A DNA stretch of 64,000 nt from assembly GCF_004216565.1 (NCBI RefSeq), contig NZ_SGWV01000013.1, positions 90,593 through 154,592 on the forward strand, read 5' to 3'. Under the pieces are notes generated by a model. The model did not search any database and was not told the DNA's origin. It saw nothing but the letters and a program-made list of their open reading frames with translations. Both the position numbers and the translations under genes were made by a program. This document shows positions 47,562 through 57,116 of this stretch, piece by piece. The stretch comes from Sphaerotilus mobilis (GTDB lineage Bacteria; Pseudomonadota; Gammaproteobacteria; Burkholderiales; Burkholderiaceae_C). The stretch's first letter is position 1. Each line of letters begins with the position of its first letter.

Positions 47562-48568
47562 GTTGACGTCCCCCAGCGGACGTCATGCCGCCAGCAGGCC
47601 GCCTGCGTGGCACCCGCGGCGACCAGCGCCGGGCGCTGCGTGGTGCAGCGGGCATCGTCGCCGGCGTGCGGGCAGCGCGGGTGGTAGGCGCAGCCGCCCG
47701 GAATGGCGTCCAGACGCGGCATCGCGCCGTCGATCTGGTTCAGGCGTTCGCGTGGGTCACGGACCATGTCGGGGATGCAGGCCATCAGGCCGGCGGTGTA
47801 GGGATGGGCCGGGCGGTGGATGACCGAGGCGACCGGGCCGATCTCGGCGACCCGACCGGCGTACATCACCGCCACCCGGTCACAGGTCTCGGCGATCACG
47901 CCCATGTCGTGCGTGATCAGCAGCACCGCCGCGCCGCGCTGGCGGCAGACGGTGCGCAGCAGGCCGATGATCTGCGCCTGGATCGACACGTCCAGCGCGG
48001 TGGTTGGCTCGTCGGCCACGATCAGCTCGGGCTCGGCGGCCAGCGCCAGCGCGATCACGACCCGCTGGCGCATGCCGCCGGAGAACTGGTGCGGGTGGTG
48101 GTCGATGCGCTGTTCGGGCGCCGGGATGCCGGTGTCGCGCAGCAACTCGATGGCGCGCTCGCGGGCCTGAGCGGCGTTCAGCGGCAGGTGCGTCTGGATC
48201 GTCTCCACCAGCTGGCGGCCGACCGTGTAGAGCGGGTTCAGCGAGGTCAGCGGGTCCTGGAAGATCGCCCCGATGCGCTTGCCGCGGATGCGCCGCAGCC
48301 GCTCGGGCGGCAGGTCATCGATGCGCTCGCCATGCAGCAGGATGCGCCCGCCAGCGATGCGACCGGGCGGCTCCAAGAGGCCGATCACCGCCGCGCCGGT
48401 CAAGGACTTGCCCGCGCCCGACTCGCCCACCATGCCCAGGATCTCGCCCGGCGCGATCGAGAAGGAGACGCCGTCCAGCGCCCGCAGCGTGCCGCGCCGG
48501 CCAGGGAACTCGACCACCAGGTTCTCGACCTGGAGCAGCGGGGCAGGGGGGTTGAGGGTGGCCGTCAT
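47558..48568 (-). CDS. Peptide-type ABC transporter ATP-binding protein (OppD/DppD-like)
   Basis: This 336-residue ATPase carries Walker A GESGAGKSLT, signature FSGGMRQRVVIALAL and Walker B LIVADEPTTALDVS, and the cysteine tail GGCAYHPRCPHAGDDARC. The ATG at 48568 is taken because it lies one base after the upstream permease gene and gives the usual N-terminus. It overlaps the OppF-like gene by four bases. Together they form the cytoplasmic ATPase heterodimer. Confidence 0.94.
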
Positions 48569-48569
48569 G

Positions 48570-49481
48570 TCAGCGCAGGCGAGGGTTGAGCGCATCGCGC
48601 AGCCAGTCGCCCAGCAGATTGACCGCCAGCGCGATCAGCACCAGCACCAGACCCGGGAACAGCGTGATCCACCATTCACCCGAAAACAGGTAGTCGTTGC
48701 CGATGCGGATCAGCGTGCCCAGCGACGGCGAGGTCGGCGGCGCGCCCACGCCCAGGAAGGACAGCGTGGCCTCGGTGATGATGGCCGTGGCGACCTGGAT
48801 GGTGGCCAGCACCAGCACCGGTCCCATCACGTTGGGCAGCACGTGCTGTCGCATGATGGCCAGCGGCGCGACGCCGGTGACACGCGCGGCCTGCACGTAT
48901 TCCTTCTGCCGCTCGACCAGCGTGGAGCCGCGCACCGTGCGGGCATAGGGCACCCAGCCGGTCAGCGTGATCGACAGGATCAGCACCCCGAAGGCGAGGC
49001 TGCCCGGCGCGTTCGGGAACAGCGCCCGGCCGACACCGGCGATCAGCAGCGCGACCAGGATGGCGGGGAAGGACAGCATCACGTCGCACAGCCGCATCAG
49101 CAGCGCGTCGATCCAGCCACCCAGGAAGCCGGCCAGCAAGCCCAGCGTGACGCCGATCAGCACCGACAGGGCGACCGAGGCCAGCCCCACCACCAGCGAG
49201 ATGCGCGCGCCGTACATCAGCGCCGACAGGATGTCGCGGCCCTGGTCGTCGGTGCCCAGCACGAAGGCGGTGTTGCCGCCGTCCTGCCAGGCCGGCGGCA
49301 GGCGCGCATTGCCCAGTTCCAGCGTGCTCAGGTCGAAGGGGTCGTGCGGCGCCAGCCAGGGCGCGCCGAAGGCGGCGACCAGGCAGGCCAAGGCCAGCAG
49401 CGCGGCCAGCATGGCGCTGGGCGTGGACCTGAAGCTGTGGCCGATGTCGCCGGCCAGCCAGCGGCGCAGGGGCGCGATCAC
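48570..49481 (-). CDS. Peptide-type ABC transporter permease (OppC/DppC-like)
   Basis: This 303-residue inner-membrane permease has an N-terminal helix followed by the DPFDLSTLELGNARLPPAW and LGTDDQGRDILSALMYGARISL segments characteristic of the OppC branch, and the EAA loop near YVQAARVTGVAPLAIMRQHVLPN that contacts the ATPases. About six helices are predicted. It lies between OppB-like and OppD-like genes on the same strand. Confidence 0.93.
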   Translation of the reverse strand: MIAPLRRWLAGDIGHSFRSTPSAMLAALLALACLVAAFGAPWLAPHDPFDLSTLELGNARLPPAWQDGGNTAFVLGTDDQGRDILSALMYGARISLVVGLASVALSVLIGVTLGLLAGFLGGWIDALLMRLCDVMLSFPAILVALLIAGVGRALFPNAPGSLAFGVLILSITLTGWVPYARTVRGSTLVERQKEYVQAARVTGVAPLAIMRQHVLPNVMGPVLVLATIQVATAIITEATLSFLGVGAPPTSPSLGTLIRIGNDYLFSGEWWITLFPGLVLVLIALAVNLLGDWLRDALNPRLR

Positions 49482-49524
49482 GTGGGAGTTCCTTGTCGGG
49501 TCGTCATGCGTGGCGGGCCGGGCA

Positions 49525-50505
49525 TCAGTGGGCGCTGCGGCCGTCCAGCCGCAGGCGCGGGTCGACCGCCAGGTAGAGCAGGTCGACCACGAGGTTGATG
49601 ACCACGAAGATCAGCGCGATCAGGCAGAGGTAGGCCGCCATCACCGGGATGTCGGCAAAGGACACCGCCTGAATGAACAGCAGGCCCATACCGGGCCACT
49701 GGAACACCGTCTCGGTGATGATGGCGAAGGCGATCAGCCCGCCCAGCTGCAGCCCGGTGATGGTGATGACCGGCACCAGCGTGTTGCGCAGCGCGTGGCC
49801 GAAGTGAATGGCGCGGTCGCTCAGGCCGCGGGCGCGGGCGAACTTGATGTAGTCGCTGCGCAGGACTTCCAGCATCTCCGCGCGCACCAGCCGCATGATC
49901 AGCGTGAGCTGGAAGATCGCCAGCGTCACGGCGGGCAGGGTGATGTGGTGCCAGCCCTTGAGGGTCAGCAGACCGGTCTTCCAGCCGCCCAGGTCGACCA
50001 CCTCGCCGCGGCCGAAGCTCGGGAACCAGCCCAGGTTCACCGCGAACACCAGGATCAGCAGGATGCCGATGAAGAAGGTCGGCAGTGACACGCCCAGCAG
50101 CGAGATCGTCATGAAGACCTGCGCCAGCGCGCTGCCCCGCCGCAGCGCCGCATAGACGCCCATCGGCACGCCCACCAGCAAGGCAAGCGCGGCGGCCACG
50201 AAGGCCAGTTCCAGCGTGGCGGGCAGGCGTTCGGCGATCAGCTGCGAGACCTTGACGCCCTGTCGCAGGCTCATGCCGAACTCGCCGCGCATCGCGTTCC
50301 AGATGAACTGGCCGAACTGCACCAGCACCGGCTGGTCCAGACCCAGCTCGTTGCGGATGCGGTTGCGCTCTTCGGCGGTGGCGTCCTGCCCCAGCAGGAA
50401 GGTGACCGGGTCACCCACGTACTGGAACAAGGCGAAGGCGACGGCCGAGACCACCGCCATCACGACGATGGCCTGGGCCAGGCGGCGCAGGATGAAGGCC
50501 AGCAT
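49525..50505 (-). CDS. Peptide-type ABC transporter permease (OppB/DppB-like)
   Basis: This 326-residue permease is the OppB-type partner. It begins MLAFILRRLAQAIVVMAVVSAVAF, then has GDPVTFLLGQDATAEERNRIRNELGLDQP, a hallmark of the branch, and an EAA loop at YIKFARARGLSDRAIHFGHALRN. Six membrane helices fit the pattern. The gene follows the solute-binding protein gene by 27 bp. Confidence 0.93.
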   Translation of the reverse strand: MLAFILRRLAQAIVVMAVVSAVAFALFQYVGDPVTFLLGQDATAEERNRIRNELGLDQPVLVQFGQFIWNAMRGEFGMSLRQGVKVSQLIAERLPATLELAFVAAALALLVGVPMGVYAALRRGSALAQVFMTISLLGVSLPTFFIGILLILVFAVNLGWFPSFGRGEVVDLGGWKTGLLTLKGWHHITLPAVTLAIFQLTLIMRLVRAEMLEVLRSDYIKFARARGLSDRAIHFGHALRNTLVPVITITGLQLGGLIAFAIITETVFQWPGMGLLFIQAVSFADIPVMAAYLCLIALIFVVINLVVDLLYLAVDPRLRLDGRSAH

Positions 50506-50532
50506 CGGCGCGCGCTCGTGGCGGGGCCGGCT

Positions 50533-52113
50533 TCAGTTGACCTTGACCAGCCGCCAGTCGAGCCGGTTGTCGGCCCGGTGCACCACGTCGATGTTCTTCT
50601 TCATCGCCCAGGGGATGACCTGGTTGTGCAGCGGCAGGTGCGACACGTCATCGGCCTGCAGCTGCAGCGCCTTGGTCAGCAGCTCGGTGCGCAGCTTCAG
50701 GTCGGTCTCCTTCTTGGTCCGCTCGACCATCGCGTCGACCTGCGGGTTCGAGTAGCGCCCGACGTTGTAGTTGCCGTCGCCACCGGCACCGACCGAACGC
50801 ACCAGCGACTGCAGGCTGTAGAGCGCATCGAAGGTCGGCACGCCCCAGCCGAGCATGTAGATGCTGGCCTCGTAGCGCTGGATCATCGGGAAGTAGGTTG
50901 CCAGCGGTTGCGTGCGCAGCTTGGCCTTGACGCCCACGCGGGCCCACATCGCGGTGATGGCCTGGCAGATCTGTTCGTCGTTGATGTAGCGGTTGTTCGG
51001 GCAGGCGAAGTCGACCTCGAAGCCATTCGGGTAGCCGGCATCGGCCAGCAGCTTCTGCGAGGCCTTGGGGTCGAAGGGCAGGCGCTTGTCCAGCGCCTTG
51101 GTCCAGCCATTGACCTGCGGGGCGATCAGGGTGCCGGTGGGCTGGCCCAGGCCGCGCAGCGTCACGCGGGCGATGCTGTCCATGTCGATGGCCTGGTAGA
51201 GCGCGCGGCGCACCCGCTGGTCTTTCAGAGGGTTCTTGCCCTTCACGTCGCTGCCGGGCAGTTCGTCGCGGGACTGGTCCATGCCCAGGAAGATGGTGCG
51301 GTTCTCCAGCCCGTCGATCACCTTCAGCGAGGACTCGCCGCGCACCCGCGCCAGGTCCTGCGGACTCGGGTCGAGCACGAAGTCGACCTCACCGGACAGC
51401 AGCGCGGCCATGCGCGTGGCGACCGACTTGACCGGCGTGTAGACCACCTCGGTCACGTTGCCCTCGGCCTTGCCCCACCAGGCCGTGTTGCGCTTGAGCA
51501 CCAGCTTCTGGTCGGGCTGCCAGGAAACCAGCTGGAACGGGCCGGTGCCGTTGGCGTTGCGGTGGGCGAAGTTCTCCTCGGGCGTCTTGATGTCCTTGGG
51601 CGCGACCGAGTTGTTCTTCTCGGCCCAGGCCTTGCTCATCATGCGCAGTTCGGTGAGCTGGTTGAGCAGCACCGGGTTCGGGTCCTTGGTGAAGATGTCG
51701 ATCGTGCCGGCGTCGACCTTGACGACGCGGTCGATGCCCTGCGCATAGACCGCGAAGTTCGAGGTCTTGCTCATGGCCCGCTCGATCGAGAAGACCGCGT
51801 CGTCGGCGGTGAAGGCCGAGCCGTCGTGGAACTTGACGCCGCTGCGAAGCGTGAGGCGCAGCTGCGTGGGCGTGAGCTGCTTCCAGGCCGTCGCCAGCAC
51901 CGGCTCGGGCTTGAAGGTGCGGCTGTTGTAGTAGACGAGGGATTCGTAGACAGCGGCATGGATGCCGTTGGCCAGCGCGTTGTTCTGCGAGTGCACGTCC
52001 CATGTCGGGATGTCGGCGGCGCTGGTCCACTTGAAGGTCTTGGCCTGCAGGCCGGCCGAGGCCAGCGTGGCGGCTGCGGCGGTGGCAGCGATCAGAGCGA
52101 AGCGGAACGTCAT
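50533..52113 (-). CDS. ABC transporter family 5 solute-binding protein
   Basis: This 526-residue periplasmic protein delivers substrate to the downstream permeases. It has a Sec signal peptide cleaved after GLQA and no lipobox, so it is free in the periplasm. The SBP family 5 pattern is clear: VLATAWKQLTPTQLRLTLRSGVKFHDGSAFTADDAVFS, GTGPFQLVSWQPDQKLVLKRN and RRALYQAIDMDSI. The family takes up peptides, opines or nickel, and the substrate here is not known. It is first in the operon. Confidence 0.94.
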   Translation of the reverse strand: MTFRFALIAATAAAATLASAGLQAKTFKWTSAADIPTWDVHSQNNALANGIHAAVYESLVYYNSRTFKPEPVLATAWKQLTPTQLRLTLRSGVKFHDGSAFTADDAVFSIERAMSKTSNFAVYAQGIDRVVKVDAGTIDIFTKDPNPVLLNQLTELRMMSKAWAEKNNSVAPKDIKTPEENFAHRNANGTGPFQLVSWQPDQKLVLKRNTAWWGKAEGNVTEVVYTPVKSVATRMAALLSGEVDFVLDPSPQDLARVRGESSLKVIDGLENRTIFLGMDQSRDELPGSDVKGKNPLKDQRVRRALYQAIDMDSIARVTLRGLGQPTGTLIAPQVNGWTKALDKRLPFDPKASQKLLADAGYPNGFEVDFACPNNRYINDEQICQAITAMWARVGVKAKLRTQPLATYFPMIQRYEASIYMLGWGVPTFDALYSLQSLVRSVGAGGDGNYNVGRYSNPQVDAMVERTKKETDLKLRTELLTKALQLQADDVSHLPLHNQVIPWAMKKNIDVVHRADNRLDWRLVKVN

Positions 52114-52256
52114 GGTCGTCTATCCCAGGTCAATGATCGAGTGGCGAGGATACCCAGCGCGCCCTGGATCAGCCTTGGGGGCCGGCCGGATTGACGCTGC
52201 TAGAGTGGTCGTTCAACGCCCACACCCTCGGCAAGAGCCTGAGCAAGAGCCGCACC

Positions 52257-52934
52257 ATGATCCGCATCTTCATCGGCTATGACCCCCGCGAGACGGTTGC
52301 CTGGCATGTGCTGACGCACAGCATCCTGGCGCGATCCAGCCAGCCGGTCGCCTTCGTCCCGCTGGCGCTGGACAACCTGCAGGGCCTGATGTGGCGCGAG
52401 CGCAATCCGCTGCAGTCGACCGACTTCTCGTTCTCGCGCTTCCTGGTGCCGCACCTGAGTGGGTACGAAGGCTGGTCGCTGTTCATGGACTGCGACATGC
52501 TGGTGCGCGAGGACATCGCCCGCCTCTGGGCCCAACGCGACGAACGTTATGCCGTGATGTGCGTGCAGCACGACCACCGCCCGGCCGAGACCGTCAAGTT
52601 CCTTGGCGCTCCGCAGTCGGCCTACGGCAAGAAGAACTGGTCCAGCGTCATGCTGTTCAACAACGCCCGCTGCCGCGCCCTGACCCCCGAGTTCGTCAAC
52701 ACCGCCAGCGGCCTGGAACTGCACCAGTTCAAGTGGCTGTCCGACGACGCCGAGATCGGCCCGCTGCCCGCCACCTGGAACCACCTGGTCGGCTACGACG
52801 CCCCGCGCGAGGACGCCGCCAACGTTCACTTCACGATCGGCGGGCCCTACTTCCACGAGTACGTGGATTGCGAGCACGGGCCGGCATGGCGGGCGGAGCG
52901 GGAGGCGATGTTGCGGGTGGATCAGCGGGGGTGA
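52257..52934 (+). CDS. Glycosyltransferase, family 8-like
   Basis: This 225-residue enzyme opens MIRIFIGYDPRETVAWHVLTHSI and carries the metal-binding DxD motif as MDCDMLV (about residue 75), followed by SVMLFNNARCR and PATWNHLVGYDAP. These fit a GT-A fold retaining enzyme of the GT8 type that transfers a sugar from a nucleotide donor. No membrane segment is seen, so it acts in the cytoplasm. Its stop overlaps a GTG start of the next gene (GTGA at 52931), and it begins the plus-strand pair that converges on the pilin gene. Confidence 0.86.
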   Translation: MIRIFIGYDPRETVAWHVLTHSILARSSQPVAFVPLALDNLQGLMWRERNPLQSTDFSFSRFLVPHLSGYEGWSLFMDCDMLVREDIARLWAQRDERYAVMCVQHDHRPAETVKFLGAPQSAYGKKNWSSVMLFNNARCRALTPEFVNTASGLELHQFKWLSDDAEIGPLPATWNHLVGYDAPREDAANVHFTIGGPYFHEYVDCEHGPAWRAEREAMLRVDQRG

Positions 52935-54604
52935 ACGTGGACGCATCGATGCGCATCATCTGGGTGATCGAAGGCCTGCAGGACGACGGACAGGGCGGCC
53001 ACACCTCGCCGCTGGCGTCCTATCGCTACCGGGTCATCCTGCCGGCCGAGGGCCTGCGCGACCTCGGCCATGAGGTCCGCTTCGTCGAACTCGATGCCTG
53101 GCTGGCCACCGATCGTCCTGGCGATGCCGACATCGTCGTGATCGGCAAGTTTCTGCCCGGGCGGGATCTCGCGCGGTATCAGCAGCGCGGCACCCAGCTA
53201 CTTGACCAGGCCCGCGTCGCGGCCGGGCAGGGTGCCCGCGTCGTGGCTGACTTCAACGACGACCATTTCGATCACCCGCAGATGGGCACCTATTGGCGCG
53301 GCCTGGCCGACGTGGCGCAGGTCCGGGTGGTGGGGTCCGAGGCGATGAAGGCCCGCCTGCTCGCGGTCTGCGGCGGTGTCGCCCAGGTCGTGGGCGACCC
53401 GCTGGGCTCGCCCCATGACCGGCCGCGCGTGCGTCATCTCGCGGTGCCGGGAGGATCGGCCTTGACACGTTGGTGGCGTGGCAGCGAGGCCGCCGGTGAG
53501 CGCCTCCAGCTGCTGTGGTTCGGGCACCCCGTCAACTGGCCGGCGATGGCGAACTGGTTGCCGGCGCTGGTCGGCCAAGCGGCGGAAGTTCCGATGTCGC
53601 TGGAGGTCGTCACCCAGCCTTTGCCACAGATCGTCGAGGCGCTGACGGCCGTCACACGCCGCAGCGAAGGTCGACTGCAGGCCCGTTGCCTGGCGTGGGA
53701 CGAGGCGACCCAATGGGCCGCGCTGGAGCGCTGCGACATCGTGCTGATCCCCTCGGACCCGGACGATCCGCGCAAGGCGGTCAAGACCGCCAACCGCCTG
53801 ACCGATGCGCTGCACGCCGGCCGCTGGGTCGTCGCCAGCCCCTTGCCGGCCTACCGGCCCTGGGCCGCACACGTCAGCCTGGTCGACGACCCGATCGACG
53901 GTCTGCGCCATTGGCGCAGCCATCCCGACGACGTCGAGGCCGCGCTGGTCGCCGGTCAGCGTGTGGTGGAGGAGCGTTGCAGTGTGCCGGCGGTGGCGCA
54001 GGCTTGGCTTGAAGCCTTCCAGACCGACCCGGCAGCGAGCTTGGCCAGCCGTGAGGTCCTGGAACTCGCCGTGTATCGCGACGAGGGGCGGATCCGGCTC
54101 AACCTGGGTTGCGGGGCCAAGATATGGCCCGGCTTCGTCAACGTCGATCTGGACCAGAACTGGTCGGGGCTGTCGCCGGACGTCATCGCCGACGTGACCG
54201 GCCCGCTGCCCTTTCCCGATGGCCACGCCGACGAGGTCCATGCCTATCACGTGCTGGAGCATCTGCCGCGCTGGGCGGTCGAGGATTGCCTGAGGGAATG
54301 GCAGCGCGTGCTCAAGCCGGGCGGTGCGCTGGTGCTGGAAATGCCTTGCCTGGACAAGATCCTGGCGATCTTCCAGCACCACATCGCCCAGGGCACGCCG
54401 GCGCCGATGCAACTCACCTTGTTCGGGCTGTTTGGCGACCCGGGCTACCGCAACGAGGCCATGCTGCACCGCTGGTGCTATTCCAAGCACGAGCTGCGCA
54501 AGTTGCTGGAACGGGTCGGGCTGGTGTCGATCGTCGATGAGCTCCCGCGCACGCATCGACCCGAGCGGGACGTGCGCATGATCGGCCGACGCCCTGAGAA
54601 CTGA
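52931..54604 (+). CDS. Glycosyltransferase-methyltransferase fusion protein
   Basis: This protein of about 557 residues joins two enzymes. The N-terminal part (about 1-370) looks like a GT-B type glycosyltransferase, with WFGHPVNWPAMANWLPAL and CDIVLIPSDPDDPRKAVKTANRL near the donor site. The C-terminal part (about 388-557) is a class I SAM methyltransferase with IRLNLGCGAKIWPGFVNVDL (motif I) and HVLEHLPRWAVEDCLREW. The GTG at 52931 overlaps the previous gene, but an ATG at 52949 is also possible. It may add and methylate a sugar of a surface glycan. It is the last gene before a convergent pilin gene. Confidence 0.8.
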   Translation: MNVDASMRIIWVIEGLQDDGQGGHTSPLASYRYRVILPAEGLRDLGHEVRFVELDAWLATDRPGDADIVVIGKFLPGRDLARYQQRGTQLLDQARVAAGQGARVVADFNDDHFDHPQMGTYWRGLADVAQVRVVGSEAMKARLLAVCGGVAQVVGDPLGSPHDRPRVRHLAVPGGSALTRWWRGSEAAGERLQLLWFGHPVNWPAMANWLPALVGQAAEVPMSLEVVTQPLPQIVEALTAVTRRSEGRLQARCLAWDEATQWAALERCDIVLIPSDPDDPRKAVKTANRLTDALHAGRWVVASPLPAYRPWAAHVSLVDDPIDGLRHWRSHPDDVEAALVAGQRVVEERCSVPAVAQAWLEAFQTDPAASLASREVLELAVYRDEGRIRLNLGCGAKIWPGFVNVDLDQNWSGLSPDVIADVTGPLPFPDGHADEVHAYHVLEHLPRWAVEDCLREWQRVLKPGGALVLEMPCLDKILAIFQHHIAQGTPAPMQLTLFGLFGDPGYRNEAMLHRWCYSKHELRKLLERVGLVSIVDELPRTHRPERDVRMIGRRPEN

Positions 54605-54615
54605 ACCCACCAAGC

Positions 54616-54643
54616 AAAACGCCCCGCTGTTGCCAGAGGGGCG
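54616..54643 (-). terminator. Terminator of the pilin gene
   Basis: Read on the minus strand, ACGCCCC and GGGGCGT form a seven-base stem followed by TTTTGC. The T-run is only on the minus strand, so the element mainly serves pilA. It also lies just after the stop of the plus-strand fusion gene. Confidence 0.72.
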
Positions 54644-54700
54644 TCTGTGGACGCGCACCCGCCAATCGCGGGCCGCGTGATCAGCCTTCGAGCGGCTGGA

Positions 54701-55114
54701 TCAGTCCTGGCGGCAGGACGACGGTTCGAGGTTGGTCGGGGACACGGCGCACGTCCAGACGACCGTTGAGGCACCGGCGTTCCAGCTCGGGGTCAGCAAC
54801 ACGACAACAGCGTTTGCACCGAATTCGGCCGAGACGCCTTCGATCCGGATCAAGCCGCTGGCCCCCACGGAGGCGCTGGCAACCTTGCCGCCTGCGCCCG
54901 GCGCAGTGATGCCCGAACCGTTCGTGAAACCGGCGTTCTGCGAGTTCTCGGTCACGGCGGTGCGGGTCGAACTGGCGGCCAGCAGCAGTTCCGAGACCTT
55001 CGCGCGCAGCGTGTAGTCGCGGTAGGCAGGCAGCGCAACCGCGGCCAGGATGCCGATGATCGCAACCACGATCATCAGTTCGATGAGGGTGAAACCTCGT
55101 TGGACAGACTTCAT
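54701..55114 (-). CDS. pilA: Type IV pilin (PilA)
   Basis: This 137-residue protein is a major-type pilin. The prepilin sequence [22 protein letters not shown] has the class III cleavage after Gly7, phenylalanine at +1 and the essential glutamate at +5. The C-terminal D-region is closed by two cysteines (WTCAVSP and SSCRQ), giving the normal disulfide loop. GGAGGAAA precedes the ATG at 55114. The gene has its own candidate sigma54 promoter and is surrounded by glycosyltransferase genes, suggesting glycosylated pili. Confidence 0.95.
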   Translation of the reverse strand: MKSVQRGFTLIELMIVVAIIGILAAVALPAYRDYTLRAKVSELLLAASSTRTAVTENSQNAGFTNGSGITAPGAGGKVASASVGASGLIRIEGVSAEFGANAVVVLLTPSWNAGASTVVWTCAVSPTNLEPSSCRQD

Positions 55115-55173
55115 GACATTTCCTCCGGTCTAGGGAATCGGGTCCGGGACGCCCCGGTCGTGATGGAGTGGAC

Positions 55174-55189
55174 AGCAAGCCCCGTACCC
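55174..55189 (-). promoter_or_regulatory. Candidate sigma54 (-24/-12) promoter of pilA
   Basis: On the minus strand GGGTACG-GGGC-TTGCT fits the sigma54 consensus (GG, ten bases, GC), with a start about 50 bp before the ATG at 55114. Pilin genes are often sigma54-dependent through PilS/PilR, so the match is meaningful though unproved. Confidence 0.65.
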
Positions 55190-55229
55190 GGCGCAGATCC
55201 CGCAATCTGGGGGTGGAAATCCGATCAAT

Positions 55230-57101
55230 TCAACTTTGGGCGCCGACTTCCGGCCCCTTGTCGAGGTCGGGACTGACACTTCTCGTCAGTGCGTGCAATT
55301 CAACTGACAGTTCGTGGCAGGCACTGCCCCAGTCACCGGCGCGCGGCTGTCGAAAGATCCGGCTGCTGGGATACCAGGGCAGCTGGGTCCGATCGGCCGT
55401 GTAGCGCCAACCCGGCGAGTGGGGCGTCAACACCCAGACCGGTCGTCCGAGAGCCCCCGTCAAATGGATGATCGACGTGCACACGCTCACCACCAGATCC
55501 AGTGCACAGACCAGGGCGGCCGTCTCGTCGTAGTCGGCGATGACGTCCGGGTGGTGGTCGATGGTGATGCCGTGTGTGGCCTGAAGTTCGGCCAGTTCGG
55601 CCCCGCAATCGCCGTACTGCAGGTTGACGAAGTGCAGGCCGGGACAGGACAAGATGGGCCGCCACTCGTTGACGCTGATCGAGCGCGCCTGGGTCCGAGT
55701 GCCGACGAGGCCGCCTCGCCAGGAAATGCCGATCACAGACCGGCCCTGGCTGCTGGCCCGCAGGCGTTGACGCCAGTGCTCGACGCGCGCCGGGTCTGCT
55801 TTCAGATAGCCTTCGTGGCGAGGAAAGTCAGCGTCTGACTGCCGGAAGAACCGAGGCAAGTCGCCCGCACTGATCTGCCATGTCGGGGTTGGACACCCGA
55901 TCAGCCAGTCGGTGCTCTTCTCGCGTTCGGTGGCGATCAGGTGCAGGCCTGGAAACGAGCGCTTGAACAGGGCCAGCAGTCGCGGTTCACACTCGACGAT
56001 GGTCTTGGGTGCGCGGGCTTGCAGGTCCGGCAGACACGACGCAAACATGATCTCGTCGCCCAGCCCTTGGTCGGCCAGCACCAGCAAGGTCTCGTTCGCC
56101 AGGGGGCGGCCATCCCAGTTGGCATAGGGCATGGGCCGATAGGGCACGGCACCGGCCCGGAAGCGGACCGAATAGTTGGCCCAGCCAGCCACCCAGCGGC
56201 CCTGCAGCAGGTCCAGCTGACTCAGGTACCAACGTGCAGCATGGTCACCGGGCCGCTCCGTCAGCAGACGTTCGAACATGGCGCGCGCACCGTCGAAGTC
56301 GCCCAGGTTCTGTCGGATCGACCCCATGTTGAGCTTCACGTCGGGCGGAACCTGCGGCGACAGCCGCAGCGCCTCCTCGTAGCAGGCCAGTGCTTGTCCT
56401 TCTTCTTCCGCCATCAAGTGAACATGACCGCGCGCGATCAATGCCTGCCGCCGGGTGGGTTGAATGGCCAGGCTGGCCTCGTAGGCGGCGCTTGCCTCGG
56501 CGTAGCGTCGGCGCATCCGGTGGGCTTCACCCAGCAGGTACCAGGCGTCCGCCTGGGGCTCGCCAACCAGGCAGCGCGCCGCTTCCTGCAAGGTGGTCTC
56601 GGCGTCCTGGAACTGGTCCAGCCGGATCTGCACTTCCCCCAGCTTCAGCCAGCCGACGCCCAGATCGGGATCCAGGGTGACCGCGACGTTCAGTGCATCC
56701 ATCGCGGTCGACAGGTCGTGGCGAGCCAGCGCGATCAAGGCCAGTTCGAGCTGGACCGCAGCGGGTGCCACGTCAGGGTCTGACATCAGGAGATCGCAGC
56801 GTCGATGCGCCTCGTCGAGCTCGCCCCGCAGCCTGAGGCTTGCAGCGTCGAAGAGCCGCAGATGCCGATCGTCCGCCTCGTCCGGATGCTGTTTGCGCCA
56901 GTCGCTCAGCAGGTCGTCCAGCACGGTTCCGTTGGCATCAGATCCCGGCGCGTGCCCGCTGGCGCTGGCCAGGGCGGCCAGCGTCACGGGATCTGGACCG
57001 CGCAGTGACGGATGGCTGGACTCGGCGTCTTCCTTCGTCGATGGGACTGCGGATGACGTCTTGCCGAAGGCACGGCGCAGCTGCTGGAGCAGTCGGTTCA
57101 C
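55230..57101 (-). CDS. TPR-glycosyltransferase (copy 1)
   Basis: This 623-residue protein combines an N-terminal region of several tetratricopeptide repeats (about residues 90-310) with a C-terminal GT9-like/ADP-heptose-type glycosyltransferase domain. The domain shows NWDGRPLANETLLVLADQGLGDEIMFASCLPDL and VVSVCTSIIHLTGALGRPVW. TPR-GT proteins of this kind modify surface or protein substrates. The gene lies 16 bp after a paralogue (57117-58892), so they are cotranscribed. It is upstream of pilA, which has its own promoter. Confidence 0.86.
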   Translation of the reverse strand: MNRLLQQLRRAFGKTSSAVPSTKEDAESSHPSLRGPDPVTLAALASASGHAPGSDANGTVLDDLLSDWRKQHPDEADDRHLRLFDAASLRLRGELDEAHRRCDLLMSDPDVAPAAVQLELALIALARHDLSTAMDALNVAVTLDPDLGVGWLKLGEVQIRLDQFQDAETTLQEAARCLVGEPQADAWYLLGEAHRMRRRYAEASAAYEASLAIQPTRRQALIARGHVHLMAEEEGQALACYEEALRLSPQVPPDVKLNMGSIRQNLGDFDGARAMFERLLTERPGDHAARWYLSQLDLLQGRWVAGWANYSVRFRAGAVPYRPMPYANWDGRPLANETLLVLADQGLGDEIMFASCLPDLQARAPKTIVECEPRLLALFKRSFPGLHLIATEREKSTDWLIGCPTPTWQISAGDLPRFFRQSDADFPRHEGYLKADPARVEHWRQRLRASSQGRSVIGISWRGGLVGTRTQARSISVNEWRPILSCPGLHFVNLQYGDCGAELAELQATHGITIDHHPDVIADYDETAALVCALDLVVSVCTSIIHLTGALGRPVWVLTPHSPGWRYTADRTQLPWYPSSRIFRQPRAGDWGSACHELSVELHALTRSVSPDLDKGPEVGAQS

Positions 57102-57116
57102 TTGGGCAACATCCGA

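Noticed and set aside
54616..54643. The hairpin as the terminator of the glycosyltransferase-methyltransferase fusion
   Set aside because: There is no T-run on the plus strand. The T-run lies on the minus strand, so it mainly fits pilA.
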